Shown here piece by piece: positions 9,174-18,935 of a stretch of 64,000 nucleotides of DNA. Below the pieces are notes generated by a model, which saw only the letters and a program-made list of their open reading frames with translations, was not told where the DNA came from and made no database searches. The first letter of the stretch is position 1. Each line of letters opens with the position of its first letter. This stretch comes from Candidatus Terraquivivens tikiterensis (lineage in GTDB: Archaea; Thermoproteota; Nitrososphaeria_A; Caldarchaeales; Wolframiiraptoraceae). The stretch is taken from positions 1 through 64,000 of the forward strand of contig NDWU01000002.1 of NCBI GenBank assembly GCA_003056285.1, given 5' to 3'. Both the position numbers and the translations under genes were made by a program.

Positions 9174-11287
9174 TAGGGTTAACGCCTCTCGGCATATGCC
9201 TCCTGGCCGCCAACTACGGCGCATCGCTCGTATTCCTCTGGAAGACGCCGGGGAACTATCCTGACGACCCTTCCATGACGGCCCATGACAGGAAAGGGGT
9301 GGCAGCCGGAAGGCTCCTGTTCACGCTAATGCTCACGCTCTTCTCGTGCCTCGAGGCCTCTCGTAGCCTAGGCCTCGCTGAGTTCCTGAGGCCTGCTATG
9401 GCCTTTGCGGCAATGCCCGGATCCCTTTACTATCCCCTTTCGCTCTTAGGGGACATGGCAGTATACGCAGCCCTCCACGGAAAGGAAATGTGCAAGCACG
9501 ACTTGGCCGTTCTGGCAAACCTGCCTTCGTTACCGATGGTCGCTGCAGCCGTCTCCTTCATGGCCTACTTATCCTCCTTCAGGCTCAGGAGGTCTCTCGG
9601 AGCTTCCGGGGAAGGGTTCCTGCTCGGGTACGAGTGTCAGGCCGTAAGGAGGATAACCTGGATGACGAGGGCTCCAGGGATGCGCGTGCTCACCTCGAGC
9701 GAGAGGTGGGAGGTAAGGGACAGGCCGTGGAGGGCGCCGTACGTCTACGACCCTTACAGGAGGACTAACCCGCACGTGTTCATAACAGGTACATCGGGCG
9801 TGGGCAAGACAACGACGGTTTACAACATAGTCTGCGAGGCGAGGAGGACAGGGCACCCGGTTATAATAGTCGATTTCAAGGGAGATTTTGCGGAGGCTTT
9901 CAGGTCGATAGGCTGGATGGATAGGGGATGGGCGAAGGAGTACGACGTTGGGGGTAGGGGGATAGAGCCCCTAAGGCCTGTCGTGTGCGAGACGAGGATG
10001 GAGGCCGTGACAGACCTGGTAAGCTCGATGTCCGTAGTCGAAGAGGTCGGTCAGAACCAGATCTGGCTGATACAGAGGGTTGCCCACGGGCTCGAGCCTT
10101 TCGAGTACTCGAGCTTGCTCAAAAGCCTTGAGAGGGAGGTCAGGAGGGCCATGGAGGGTGCTTGGGGAGGGCCCCACGTAAGGGATGCCTACGCCGGGAT
10201 ACACGCCAAGATGATGAGGCTTCAGGCGGTGTTCAGGGGCGGCAGGGAATCGGTAGACCTCTCAGAGATAAAGCCTTTGCTCCTCGAGCCAGAGAAGGGC
10301 ACGTTAGCCGTCAAGACAGAGGACGGAAGGGAGCTAAGGTTAGGCCAGGTAATCGTCTTCAACCTAAGCACGGTAGGCGATGCGTACGCGAGGGCAGTGG
10401 CCGCGGAGTTCATACTAAGGAAGGTAGAGAGGATTGTAAGGCGTAGGGGGCCGCTGGCTGGAATAGAAGGGAAGAAGGTATTCCTGGTAATAGACGAGGT
10501 CCATGAGATAGCAAGGCCTCAGAGGTGGAGGAGGGACACGACGCTAAGCGTAGTCGAGAGCATAGCCAGGGAGGCCAGGAGCCATGGTCTGGCGCTGGTG
10601 CTTAGCACGCAGAGGCTCTCGGACGTACCCGACGGGACGAGGCAGGGAATAGGCCTATGGCTGTGCCTAAAGAACGAGAGCCCGGAGGACGTAGGGATAC
10701 TTACCACGCTGACGGGATGCCCGAGGATGGCCGAGATACTCTCCAGCCTTCCAGACGGCTACGCCCTCGTTTTCGAGTCAAGGCCTGAGAAGCTGGCGAA
10801 GGGGATGAGGGCGGTCTACGGAAGGCCTTACGCAACAGAACAGGCGGTGATCGTACGGCTGAGAAGGAGGCTGCTGGGGAAGGATGTGGGCCAGAGGCCC
10901 GGCCAGGCGGATGGTCGTGGGCGCCCAGCCGGAGGATTAGGAGCAGGAGGCGCTCTGAGGGACGTCATAGAGTCCGTAAGGAAGGAGGCTCTTGAATGGG
11001 TAAGGTCTGAGGAGGCGAAGGCCTTAATCCTCTCACTAAAGGAGGAGGACCTGAGAGATTTCCTAATGGTAGTGCTCAACGCAGGGCCGGGCGGCAGGCT
11101 GGTGGACAGACTCGGAGAGGCGACGGCTGAAAGGCTAATCAAGGCTGGCCTCGTAAGGGTCGACGCCTCCGGTAAGAAGGCGAGGCTTAGGCTATCCGTA
11201 GCAGGAAAGCTCGTGCTAAGGGCCGTCGAGAGGGCGGTGGAAGGGTGCGGGAGCCGGCCCGGAGGCATGGAGGATGTCCGAGGATGA
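9170..11287 (+). CDS. Second HerA/VirD4-like membrane-anchored ATPase
   Basis: N-terminal TMs; Walker A ITGTSGVGKTTT; Walker B VFLVIDEVHEI; LALVLSTQR sensor-like motif; GTGA overlap with upstream gene. Confidence 0.85.
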   Translation: MIGLTPLGICLLAANYGASLVFLWKTPGNYPDDPSMTAHDRKGVAAGRLLFTLMLTLFSCLEASRSLGLAEFLRPAMAFAAMPGSLYYPLSLLGDMAVYAALHGKEMCKHDLAVLANLPSLPMVAAAVSFMAYLSSFRLRRSLGASGEGFLLGYECQAVRRITWMTRAPGMRVLTSSERWEVRDRPWRAPYVYDPYRRTNPHVFITGTSGVGKTTTVYNIVCEARRTGHPVIIVDFKGDFAEAFRSIGWMDRGWAKEYDVGGRGIEPLRPVVCETRMEAVTDLVSSMSVVEEVGQNQIWLIQRVAHGLEPFEYSSLLKSLEREVRRAMEGAWGGPHVRDAYAGIHAKMMRLQAVFRGGRESVDLSEIKPLLLEPEKGTLAVKTEDGRELRLGQVIVFNLSTVGDAYARAVAAEFILRKVERIVRRRGPLAGIEGKKVFLVIDEVHEIARPQRWRRDTTLSVVESIAREARSHGLALVLSTQRLSDVPDGTRQGIGLWLCLKNESPEDVGILTTLTGCPRMAEILSSLPDGYALVFESRPEKLAKGMRAVYGRPYATEQAVIVRLRRRLLGKDVGQRPGQADGRGRPAGGLGAGGALRDVIESVRKEALEWVRSEEAKALILSLKEEDLRDFLMVVLNAGPGGRLVDRLGEATAERLIKAGLVRVDASGKKARLRLSVAGKLVLRAVERAVEGCGSRPGGMEDVRG

Positions 11288-11552
11288 GTGGATAGTGTCC
11301 GAGCACGCGGCCAGCATCCGGTACCATCGAACGCGGATGAGGGAATCGCGCCGTGAAACGGCGCGGGAAGATGGCAAGGGGCCGATAGGCGCGAAGGCCA
11401 TTCTCATCATGATAGCCTTTGCCGCTCTTGCTGCCCTAGCATACGGCCAGCGCTTGCTCGCCCTAACGCTCCCGCTAGCGACCCTCCTAGCGGCCGTGCT
11501 CTCCGCTTTGAGGAGGAAGGGAAGGAGGCCGAAGAGGCTGGTATGGCGATGA
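11274..11552 (+). CDS. Small hairpin membrane protein similar to the 5637-5864 product
   Basis: AALAALAYGQRLLALTLPLATLLAAVLSALRRKGR resembles AALALSGQPALAVAVLATMLAVYVASRLRR; overlaps neighbours on both sides. Confidence 0.55.
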   Translation: MSEDEWIVSEHAASIRYHRTRMRESRRETAREDGKGPIGAKAILIMIAFAALAALAYGQRLLALTLPLATLLAAVLSALRRKGRRPKRLVWR

Positions 11553-12907
11553 GGAAGGCAATAGCTTTTTTCGTAGGAGGCATGGTCTTCGCCGCCCTAC
11601 AGCCTTTCTTAGCGACGCTATCCGTATCCTTGATCGTAATGCTAGCTATCATAATAGCCGTATTGGCTTTCACAATACCAGGAGGGTGGCTCCTAGGGTA
11701 CATGGGAGCAAGGACGCTTGCAGGACTGCTTGCATGGAGGACGGGAAGGCTAATCCTTCTATCAACCCTTTTGGCGCTCGTCGTTCCCGTACTAGGAAGC
11801 TCCATAGGATACGGCGCAGGTACTGTCGCTTCGTTCGTCCTAGGAGGGATCCTGGGCCTGCTTGCACTATCGCATTTGAGCCTTCCAGGCCGGAGGGAAG
11901 CCGAGGAAGGCATTCCTAGAAGGCGTGGAGGGGTATACGTCAGGCTTGGAAGCTCCGGGCCTTTCTCGAGGGAAGGCCTGACGGAGGAGGATGTACGCGG
12001 CGGCGTCCTCGTTACTGGCATAGAGGCTCCAAAGGCCGTAAGGGCGATAGTCGACGGCCTGGCGTCTAGGGGGAAGAGGGTTCTGATCTTGGGAACTGAG
12101 AGTATGGTTCCCGAGACTGTCGAGGCCAAGGCGTACGACGTATGCTCCTTGGACGTTGCGGGCGACCTAATGAGCTCTCAGGAGTACGTCGAGGCTTTTG
12201 TGTACTCCCTAGCTCTGGCTGCAAGGCTTAGGAACGACGACCTGCTCCTCCTTCTCCGTTCGGCGGCTCAGGCAAGGCAGAGGATGCTAGAAGGAAGATC
12301 GTCCAAGCACGACCTCTTAAGGGTGCTCTCTGAAGGGTTCCAGGACCCAAGGAGGCAGAGCGTAGTAGCGGCTGCTCTGTCGAGCGTTAGGTCGATATCC
12401 TCCTCGGGCATCTCAACGAAGGACGTAGTGGCCGGCGGGTGGAAGGTCCTCTTGATCAAAGCGTCGGCCTGCTCCCAAAGGGATGCGGCCTTCATGAGGG
12501 CGTACGCGCTTTTAGCAGCCAGGCGCCTGGACGCGGCCCTAGTCCTTGAAGACCCCGAGCTGCTCCTCGTGGACATAAGCCTCCTCCCGTACGACTCCAG
12601 GGAGTCCTGGGAGGGCGTATTCAACGTCCTGAAAGGTTGGAGGGGCAAAGGTCTGATATTGGTATCAAGGGGTCCTGTGCTGAGCGACTGGGTTTACAGG
12701 CTATGCCGGGCATACGTGGTAACGAGGCTGGGCGGGCACGTACCCAGGCCGGAAGGGAGAGCAAGGGGATTGATGGAGGCCTCGAGGGAGCTTAAGCAGG
12801 GGGAGGCGTTGATAGCCGGAGGCAGGGGAACGAGCATAGCGAAGCTCATGGCTCCAGAGCCTGCCAGGCTAACCTTCATCCGGCCAGCCGGGCCTGCGGA
12901 TAGCTAG
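11543..12907 (+). CDS. Membrane-anchored, probably inactive HerA/VirD4-fold protein
   Basis: N-terminal TM cluster; GGVLVTGIEAPKAVRAIVDGLASRGKRVLIL at the Walker A position without GxGKT/S; ALVLEDPELLLVD and GLILVSRGPVL at Walker B/sensor positions. Confidence 0.6.
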   Translation: MAMRKAIAFFVGGMVFAALQPFLATLSVSLIVMLAIIIAVLAFTIPGGWLLGYMGARTLAGLLAWRTGRLILLSTLLALVVPVLGSSIGYGAGTVASFVLGGILGLLALSHLSLPGRREAEEGIPRRRGGVYVRLGSSGPFSREGLTEEDVRGGVLVTGIEAPKAVRAIVDGLASRGKRVLILGTESMVPETVEAKAYDVCSLDVAGDLMSSQEYVEAFVYSLALAARLRNDDLLLLLRSAAQARQRMLEGRSSKHDLLRVLSEGFQDPRRQSVVAAALSSVRSISSSGISTKDVVAGGWKVLLIKASACSQRDAAFMRAYALLAARRLDAALVLEDPELLLVDISLLPYDSRESWEGVFNVLKGWRGKGLILVSRGPVLSDWVYRLCRAYVVTRLGGHVPRPEGRARGLMEASRELKQGEALIAGGRGTSIAKLMAPEPARLTFIRPAGPADS

Positions 12908-13319
12908 CAAAGCATCTAGAGAAAGGGCTATGAGCTGAGTAGGGGATGCATCGTATTTTGCTGCTTTCACCCTGCTTAACCCTCTCCTTGGACCTTTTGT
13001 GCAAACCATATCCCGCGTCTGAATGCCACCACGACGTCCTTACCCATCGCTAAGCCGTACCTTTCACCTTCCGGTCTTAGAAGGAGCTCTTTTATGTTTA
13101 CGTACCTAACAGCTAGGCTGAGCATCCTAGCCTGTATTCAAGCACTGTCGGAATTGTCCTGCATCCACCTTTCTTTGGCCGTTTAAAACCCTCTTGAGGT
13201 GGAAAAAGGAAGGTAAGCCTGAGGCAGAGAAGTTCTTCATACAACCAGATCCACGTCTATACAAGCTCTAAAGTGAATAGGATCAGTAAAGGAGCCTCCT
13301 TGGCTTAACCGAAGAAGGT

Positions 13320-13353
13320 GGCGAGAAAGCCCCTAACTTCGGTTAGGGTCGCC
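13320..13353 (+). repeat. Hairpin resembling an IS200/IS605 right end / omega-RNA relic
   Basis: ggcgagaaagcCCCTAACttcgGTTAGGGtcgcc: 7-bp perfect stem with TTCG loop flanked by outer GGCGA/TCGCC pairing. Confidence 0.4.
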
Positions 13354-13621
13354 GTTAAGATTTAAATTACGGTTTAATTTTTTAAATTTTCTGGACGGTT
13401 GCTCGGATGTCCAAAAGCCGAATGAGGCCTCAGGCCGAAAATGATGGGAGGCTCGGGCAAGCGGGCCTGTTGGTATATCCAGCATGCAGAAGCTGGATTG
13501 GCGCAGTCCAGAGCTCAGCAACTGAGAACTGCATGAGTCGGCAGAGAATCCCACGGGCTTCGGCCCTAGGGTGTCAACCAACGTCGTATCCGTTAAACAA
13601 ACCTTGTTAGGATGCCGAGAC

Positions 13622-14830
13622 ATGAGGCCTCTAAACGCCGTTTTACTTACACTTTTTACCTCAACGCTCTTGATAGGCTCAGCCTTCTGCCTCACGTTTT
13701 CAGAATCTGGGCTTATAGTTTACAGGGATGGCGTTGTACACGTTAAAGTCCATCTTGTCGCCAGCGAGGCTGAGGCTGCCGTCTCGATCCCCCTACTAGC
13801 CGCCGACGCCTACAACATCCTCGTCATCGATGATAACATGAGGCCGCTTGTTTACGATGTCAACGGCTCCACGTTGACTGTTTACACGCTGGGCGCAACC
13901 GGGGTCACAGCCGAGTACGACACAAACGCGCTTACGTCCAAAGAGGCTGGCGTCTGGACGCTTAAACTTACAGCACCCTTCCAACTCACCGTGAAGCTTC
14001 CAGAGAACTCGACGATAATATACTTAAGCTCAGCTCCAGCCGCCATAGAGGTCGAGGGTTCCACGACAATGCTCACACTCCAACCCGGCGACTGGGAGAT
14101 AAGCTACGAGCTGCCTGCACCAACCCAACCGCCAGCCCCTACCCCATCTACCGCGACCATAACTTTCTCTTTAAGCAGCATAGGCTCGGACGCGATCGGG
14201 ACAATCCTGACAGTTGACGGCCGCGCATATTCAGACTTACCTAAGAGCTTCACGTGGGACGTCGGCTCCTCGCATTCGTTTAGTTGGTCTGATACTGTGG
14301 GCTCGACTAGCAGCGGAACGCGCTACGCTTGGGTTTCGACAAGCGGCCTATCGAGTGCGAAGAGCGGCTCAATAACAGTCCCGTCTGGCGGAGGCTCGGT
14401 TTCCGCCTTTTATAAGACGCAATACCTGCTCACGGTTAATGTTAACCCAAGCGGAGCAGGCAGCGTATCGCTCAATCCCTCAAGCCCTGACGGCTGGTAC
14501 GACAGCGGGGTCAGCATCACCGCAACCGCGACGCCAGCATCCGGGTACGTGTTTGACCACTGGGTCCTAGACGGCTCGGACGTTGGCTCAAGCAGCTCTA
14601 CAGCGGTTTTCATGAACAGGCCACATACTCTCATAGCAGTCTTCAGTCTATCTGCGCCTTCTTCTCAGCCCTCACAAACACCTCAACCCTCACAGGGTCC
14701 GCAGCGTGCCTTCCAATGGTTTCAATACACCGTTATAGCCGTTGTTATTGTAGTTGTGGTTCTACTGACTGCTTTGAGGCGCAAGAGGAAAGTTGAGGTC
14801 GTCACGTCCCCAAGGAGAACGGGGCGATAG
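13622..14830 (+). CDS. Cell-surface protein with PEGA/repeat-like beta domain and C-terminal TM anchor
   Basis: Signal peptide; LTVNVNPSGAGSVSLNPSSPDGWYDSGVSITATATPASGYVFDHWVLDG; Pro/Ser/Gln linker; C-terminal TM plus RRKRK. Confidence 0.75.
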   Translation: MRPLNAVLLTLFTSTLLIGSAFCLTFSESGLIVYRDGVVHVKVHLVASEAEAAVSIPLLAADAYNILVIDDNMRPLVYDVNGSTLTVYTLGATGVTAEYDTNALTSKEAGVWTLKLTAPFQLTVKLPENSTIIYLSSAPAAIEVEGSTTMLTLQPGDWEISYELPAPTQPPAPTPSTATITFSLSSIGSDAIGTILTVDGRAYSDLPKSFTWDVGSSHSFSWSDTVGSTSSGTRYAWVSTSGLSSAKSGSITVPSGGGSVSAFYKTQYLLTVNVNPSGAGSVSLNPSSPDGWYDSGVSITATATPASGYVFDHWVLDGSDVGSSSSTAVFMNRPHTLIAVFSLSAPSSQPSQTPQPSQGPQRAFQWFQYTVIAVVIVVVVLLTALRRKRKVEVVTSPRRTGR

Positions 14831-15269
14831 AGCCGAGCTGAGAGGTGCGACATCGTAAAGCTCAGGATGTAAAACGTCTAAGCTTTTCAGCTCGTGACCT
14901 AGAGAAAATGTGCTTGATGAAGCTATTTGTAAATTTGACGCGGTTATTTGAGACTATAAAATACGTTATTTTTCCTTAAAACCACGCTTGGGTTGATTGT
15001 TCTAGCATGTAAGCATTTGTATCTGAGAATTTATTCGAGAGCCCTTAATCGCCATGGCGTCGTCCTTTATTGGCATGTGATTCGCTACGACACCACCAAA
15101 CGCCTAGAAGGATTAATATAACTATTCCAAGAGCAACAGCGACGTTCTACTTACAACTTTTCTTTCACATCCACAGTTTCTACATGGAATTTAAAGCTTG
15201 AAACAGTTGGAACGCGGCGTTTCACAATATCCCTTATTAAGCCTCTCAACGTTTTATAGCGTGGTAAAA

Positions 15270-16880
15270 ATGAGGTTAAAGGGTTTAAACCTCGCAGCTG
15301 TGGCCTTAACGCTCATACTTCTGGCCTCAATGGTAGCCCAAGCAGCCGCGATAGCGCCTCCAAGCGCAGAAGGTACCACAGCAGAGGCGATGGTTAACGT
15401 TGCAACTAAGGCTGAAGCTAGGGTTAAAGCCCTCCTAAATGGCATCCAAGCCAACTCGACTATTATGGCAGCCGTTGAAAACGCAGGGTTGAAGGAGGCT
15501 TTCGACGCAAACGCCTCGCTTCTAGCCGAGGGGTCAGCGCTTTTGGCCTCGGCGAATGAGTCGTTGGTGGCAGGAAACTACAGCGGTGCTACAACCAAAG
15601 CCGTCCAGGCAATGAGGCTCTTCAAGGATGCGTTCATAAACATACACAGGATCCTTGAACAGGCTGGCGTTGAAGGGAAGGGCGAAAAGCCTGAGGTGAA
15701 GGCTCAAGGCCTGCTCATAGCCATCAAGAGGGCGCTTGAAAGGATAGAGCGCATCGAAGCCCTGCCAGACGCTAAAGAGGTTGAAGGTATACTGGAGCAG
15801 GCTAGAGCCCTTTTGAATACCATGGATGCTGAGCAGCTACTCGCGCAGGGAAACGTTACAGGTGTCGCCCACAGACTCGCAGAGGCGAACAAGCTGATCA
15901 TGCAGGCCTTCAAGGAGTTGAAGTCCAAGGCTGAAGGGGATATACGAGCTAGGGCTGAAAAGTTCATTGAGAGGCTCAAGAAAATTCTCATCGGGGTTGA
16001 AGAGAGGGCTCGCAGCGCAGGGCTGAACGTAACTGAAGTTATGGAGAGCCTTGGGAACTTCAGCCAGCTAATGGATGAGCTCATCGAAAGGATCAGGTCC
16101 ATGAAGCCGGGGGATATCAAGGGCATGATGGACGAGCTTAAGGATGTCGGCAAGAAGGTCGAGGAGGCAGCGCACAGCTTCAAGGAGGTGCGGCCAACAA
16201 AGGCGAAGGTCGGCGACATACTCAGTAACCCGGATGGCTGGAAGAACAAAACGGTCGTGGTTATTGGGAACTACTATGGCAGCAGTCCGCCTGAAGGCCT
16301 CAAAGGACCGAACGGAAAGACGCCAAGCGGCTCTTGGTGGATAATAGCCGACGAGACAGGCTGGATCTACGTCGTAGATGGTTGGATTAGAGCCCCGACT
16401 AAGTTGCCAAAGATCAAGCTACCAGAATTGTTGAAAGCGAAGGCGGTGGTGATCGGAAAGGTCGAGGTTGAGAACGGAACGCCCTACGTATACGCGATCA
16501 TTATAAACATAGTACCGCAAGCATTGCCTCCGGCAATCCCGAAAGCCGTCAGCGGTGCGCTCAGCCTAACGGTTGAGAAGGAGCAAACCCTCAGGGGATA
16601 CACGCTTAAGGTCTCGGTTGCGAACGTTGGAAACGAAATAGTGGTTTTCCAGAACGCGGCATGCGGAATCCATGTGGAGCGGAAAGTAGGGGATCTTTGG
16701 ACGCATTACCACACGCCGGTTTCAGCGCAGGTAATCCTGGAGCTTAAGCCAGGTGAGACAAGGGCTGTAACTATAAACCTTCCACATCCACCTAAAGGTG
16801 CCTACAGGGTTGTGGCAATTGGTTGGCTGAAGGATAGCCACGCGCTTGTGGAAGGCGTTGCCGAGTTCGACATCCCATAA
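15270..16880 (+). CDS. Secreted helical protein with OB-like C-terminal region
   Basis: ATG at 15270 followed by signal peptide; long Ala/Glu/Lys helical region; then VGDILSNPDGWKNKTVVVIGNYYG...ARVIGKVEV-type beta region. Confidence 0.65.
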   Translation: MRLKGLNLAAVALTLILLASMVAQAAAIAPPSAEGTTAEAMVNVATKAEARVKALLNGIQANSTIMAAVENAGLKEAFDANASLLAEGSALLASANESLVAGNYSGATTKAVQAMRLFKDAFINIHRILEQAGVEGKGEKPEVKAQGLLIAIKRALERIERIEALPDAKEVEGILEQARALLNTMDAEQLLAQGNVTGVAHRLAEANKLIMQAFKELKSKAEGDIRARAEKFIERLKKILIGVEERARSAGLNVTEVMESLGNFSQLMDELIERIRSMKPGDIKGMMDELKDVGKKVEEAAHSFKEVRPTKAKVGDILSNPDGWKNKTVVVIGNYYGSSPPEGLKGPNGKTPSGSWWIIADETGWIYVVDGWIRAPTKLPKIKLPELLKAKAVVIGKVEVENGTPYVYAIIINIVPQALPPAIPKAVSGALSLTVEKEQTLRGYTLKVSVANVGNEIVVFQNAACGIHVERKVGDLWTHYHTPVSAQVILELKPGETRAVTINLPHPPKGAYRVVAIGWLKDSHALVEGVAEFDIP

Positions 16881-17511
16881 CCATCTTTTTGAAGAGGTTT
16901 TACCGAATGAGCGAACATATGAGAGAATAGGTCTAGCTTATGAACCTGTGGAGATCCCCATATGCTTTTAGTAAATTGATTTTTACTTTTACCATTTCTC
17001 GTGAATTTTCCCTTACAGATAACGAGGATGCACCCATGAGTATTCCGTAATGTCTGGTTTTGAAGCTGAACAGAAGCTCCCAAGCTGTTGAAACTCCTGC
17101 ACCAGCACCTTCGTTCTATATTATTTCCACAATAAAAAAGCTAACTTCTGTCATCATACCGATTACAAACTTGTGGCAGGAGTGCCCGTCGTTTACACGC
17201 TAACTTTTACCGTAACGATTTTTTATCATCCAACAGCGTTTCTCCAGGCAGTCGCGAGCCTCCTAATAGGTGTTGTCTACATCTCCCCGATTTTGGCCGC
17301 AAAACTCTTCGCTTTTCGATTGAATCTCATGAGGCTTAAGAAGCGTTACGCCCCCTTGGCCTGTCCTTCTGCTTGATAATGTCCTTCGGCGCTGAATTAC
17401 TATCCATTCCTGCTCTAATGATGATCGCATAGTCGTTAACTGTCTTATCGTGTGTAGTGATCTGAGCTATAAGCCTGCCCGCAACCTTTCCCTCCTAAAC
17501 TAAAACTTTTT

Positions 17512-17988
17512 TTGCGTTTTTCCCATGTGTTAAAACCCCACCTCCCTGCTGACGGAGCTAAGTATTTATGGGCGAGTGAGGCTGTTAACTTTGGTTTGCG
17601 CAGAACTGCTGACTGGATGGAGCAGGCAAAAGGGGAGCTTAAAGCCGCTAAGGATCTTTATGCCACATCGAATTATGCATGGTGCTGCTTTACATGCCAG
17701 CAAGCGGCTGAAAAAGCCCTTAAGGCAATCCTTGAGCACCTCGGGACACCGACGATCGGATATAACCTTTTGGCGCTTGTCTCAGAAATTTCTAAACACA
17801 TCAACGTCCCGAAGGAAGTCGAAGATGCGTGCAGGATACTTAACAGATACTATATACCAACCAGGTACCCGAATGCGTTCTCTAGCGGAGCTCCGGTACA
17901 CATGTTTAACGAAGATGATGCCAAAGATGCTCTGGAACGTTTAGGAAAGGTGATGGAATTTGCTAGAGAGATTACTGGGATTGCCTAG
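17512..17988 (+). CDS. HEPN domain protein (true start probably TTG 17596 or ATG 17617)
   Basis: WMEQAKGELKAAKDLYATSNYAWCCFTCQQAAEKALKAILEHLG ... RYYIPTRYPNAF. Confidence 0.85.
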   Translation: MRFSHVLKPHLPADGAKYLWASEAVNFGLRRTADWMEQAKGELKAAKDLYATSNYAWCCFTCQQAAEKALKAILEHLGTPTIGYNLLALVSEISKHINVPKEVEDACRILNRYYIPTRYPNAFSSGAPVHMFNEDDAKDALERLGKVMEFAREITGIA

Positions 17989-18397
17989 ATCTGATTCGCT
18001 AACGAACTATATGGAGAGGTTGTTTGAGAAGAATGGAGGGAAAATAGTATCCGTAGTGCTTTTCGGCTCGATGGCAAAGGAAACGTATACGATACACAGC
18101 GATTATGATTTACTCATTGTAGTGTCCGAGGAAAGGCTGAATCTGAAGGACAGGTTCTATGAGTACTCTAAGTACTCCGATGGTTGGGTTGAAGCGTTCG
18201 TGTACACTGTCGAGGAGGTGAGGGAGATGTTCAGGGATAAGAATACGCTGATCTTGGAAGCATTAAAAGATGGGGTAACGTTATACGATAAAGGTTTTTG
18301 GGAAAGCCTCAGGAAAGAATTTGAAGAATTGCTAAGGTGCGGAATCGTAACCCCGAAGAAAGACGGTTGGATCATAAATAGAAAATCGAACCCATAG
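17960..18397 (+). CDS. MNT-type minimal nucleotidyltransferase (HEPN/MNT pair)
   Basis: GSMAKETYTIHSDYDLLIVV (GSX10DXD); overlaps upstream HEPN gene. Confidence 0.88.
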   Translation: MLERLLGLPRSDSLTNYMERLFEKNGGKIVSVVLFGSMAKETYTIHSDYDLLIVVSEERLNLKDRFYEYSKYSDGWVEAFVYTVEEVREMFRDKNTLILEALKDGVTLYDKGFWESLRKEFEELLRCGIVTPKKDGWIINRKSNP

Positions 18398-18935
18398 ATA
18401 TGGCACCTAACACCTTCTGTCTTCACATAGGCGTAAACACCTCTTAATCGCTAAAAAGAAGTAAACGTTCCGTACGATATCGGCACTCGGCTTACCGAAT
18501 CAACAACCTCGTCACCCATCGAAATCCTACACAGAAATGGCTCGATAAAGTATCCGAAACCATAAAAGCGTATAACGTAAACCATTCGATGCATTCGCGA
18601 CGATAATAAACAGCATCACGAAAAATAACCATCGAAGATAAAGAACTGATAACCGGTAACAAAAGCCGAAAAGTCCGCCACCTCTTCTACAGAATGGTAT
18701 TAAGCCGTTTTCTAAGAAAACCTACAACGGAGCACAAGAGCCGCGCCATATACAAGTTTAGACACCTGGAGCTTCACCAACGTTAGAGAGTATGTGGTGA
18801 AAGGTCATAGTAACCAACGGGGTACTCATCCCATGCGGTCAATACGATCACCCCAACTTCTTCTAAGGTTCTACCGGAATAGATTATATCCTAGAGCTGG
18901 CTGCCACAACTTAAAAAAGAATAAGCAAAGTATTT

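Noticed and set aside
11407-12129. 240-aa minus-strand ORF (and many others opposite the 1-13 kb operon)
   Set aside because: Shadow ORFs antisense to well-supported genes in GC-rich AGG/CTC-biased sequence; composition is Ser/Pro/Ala/Thr-rich with no motif
18400-18930. Possible decayed transposase in the 500-bp gap before the SppA-like gene
   Set aside because: No frame gives a recognisable domain
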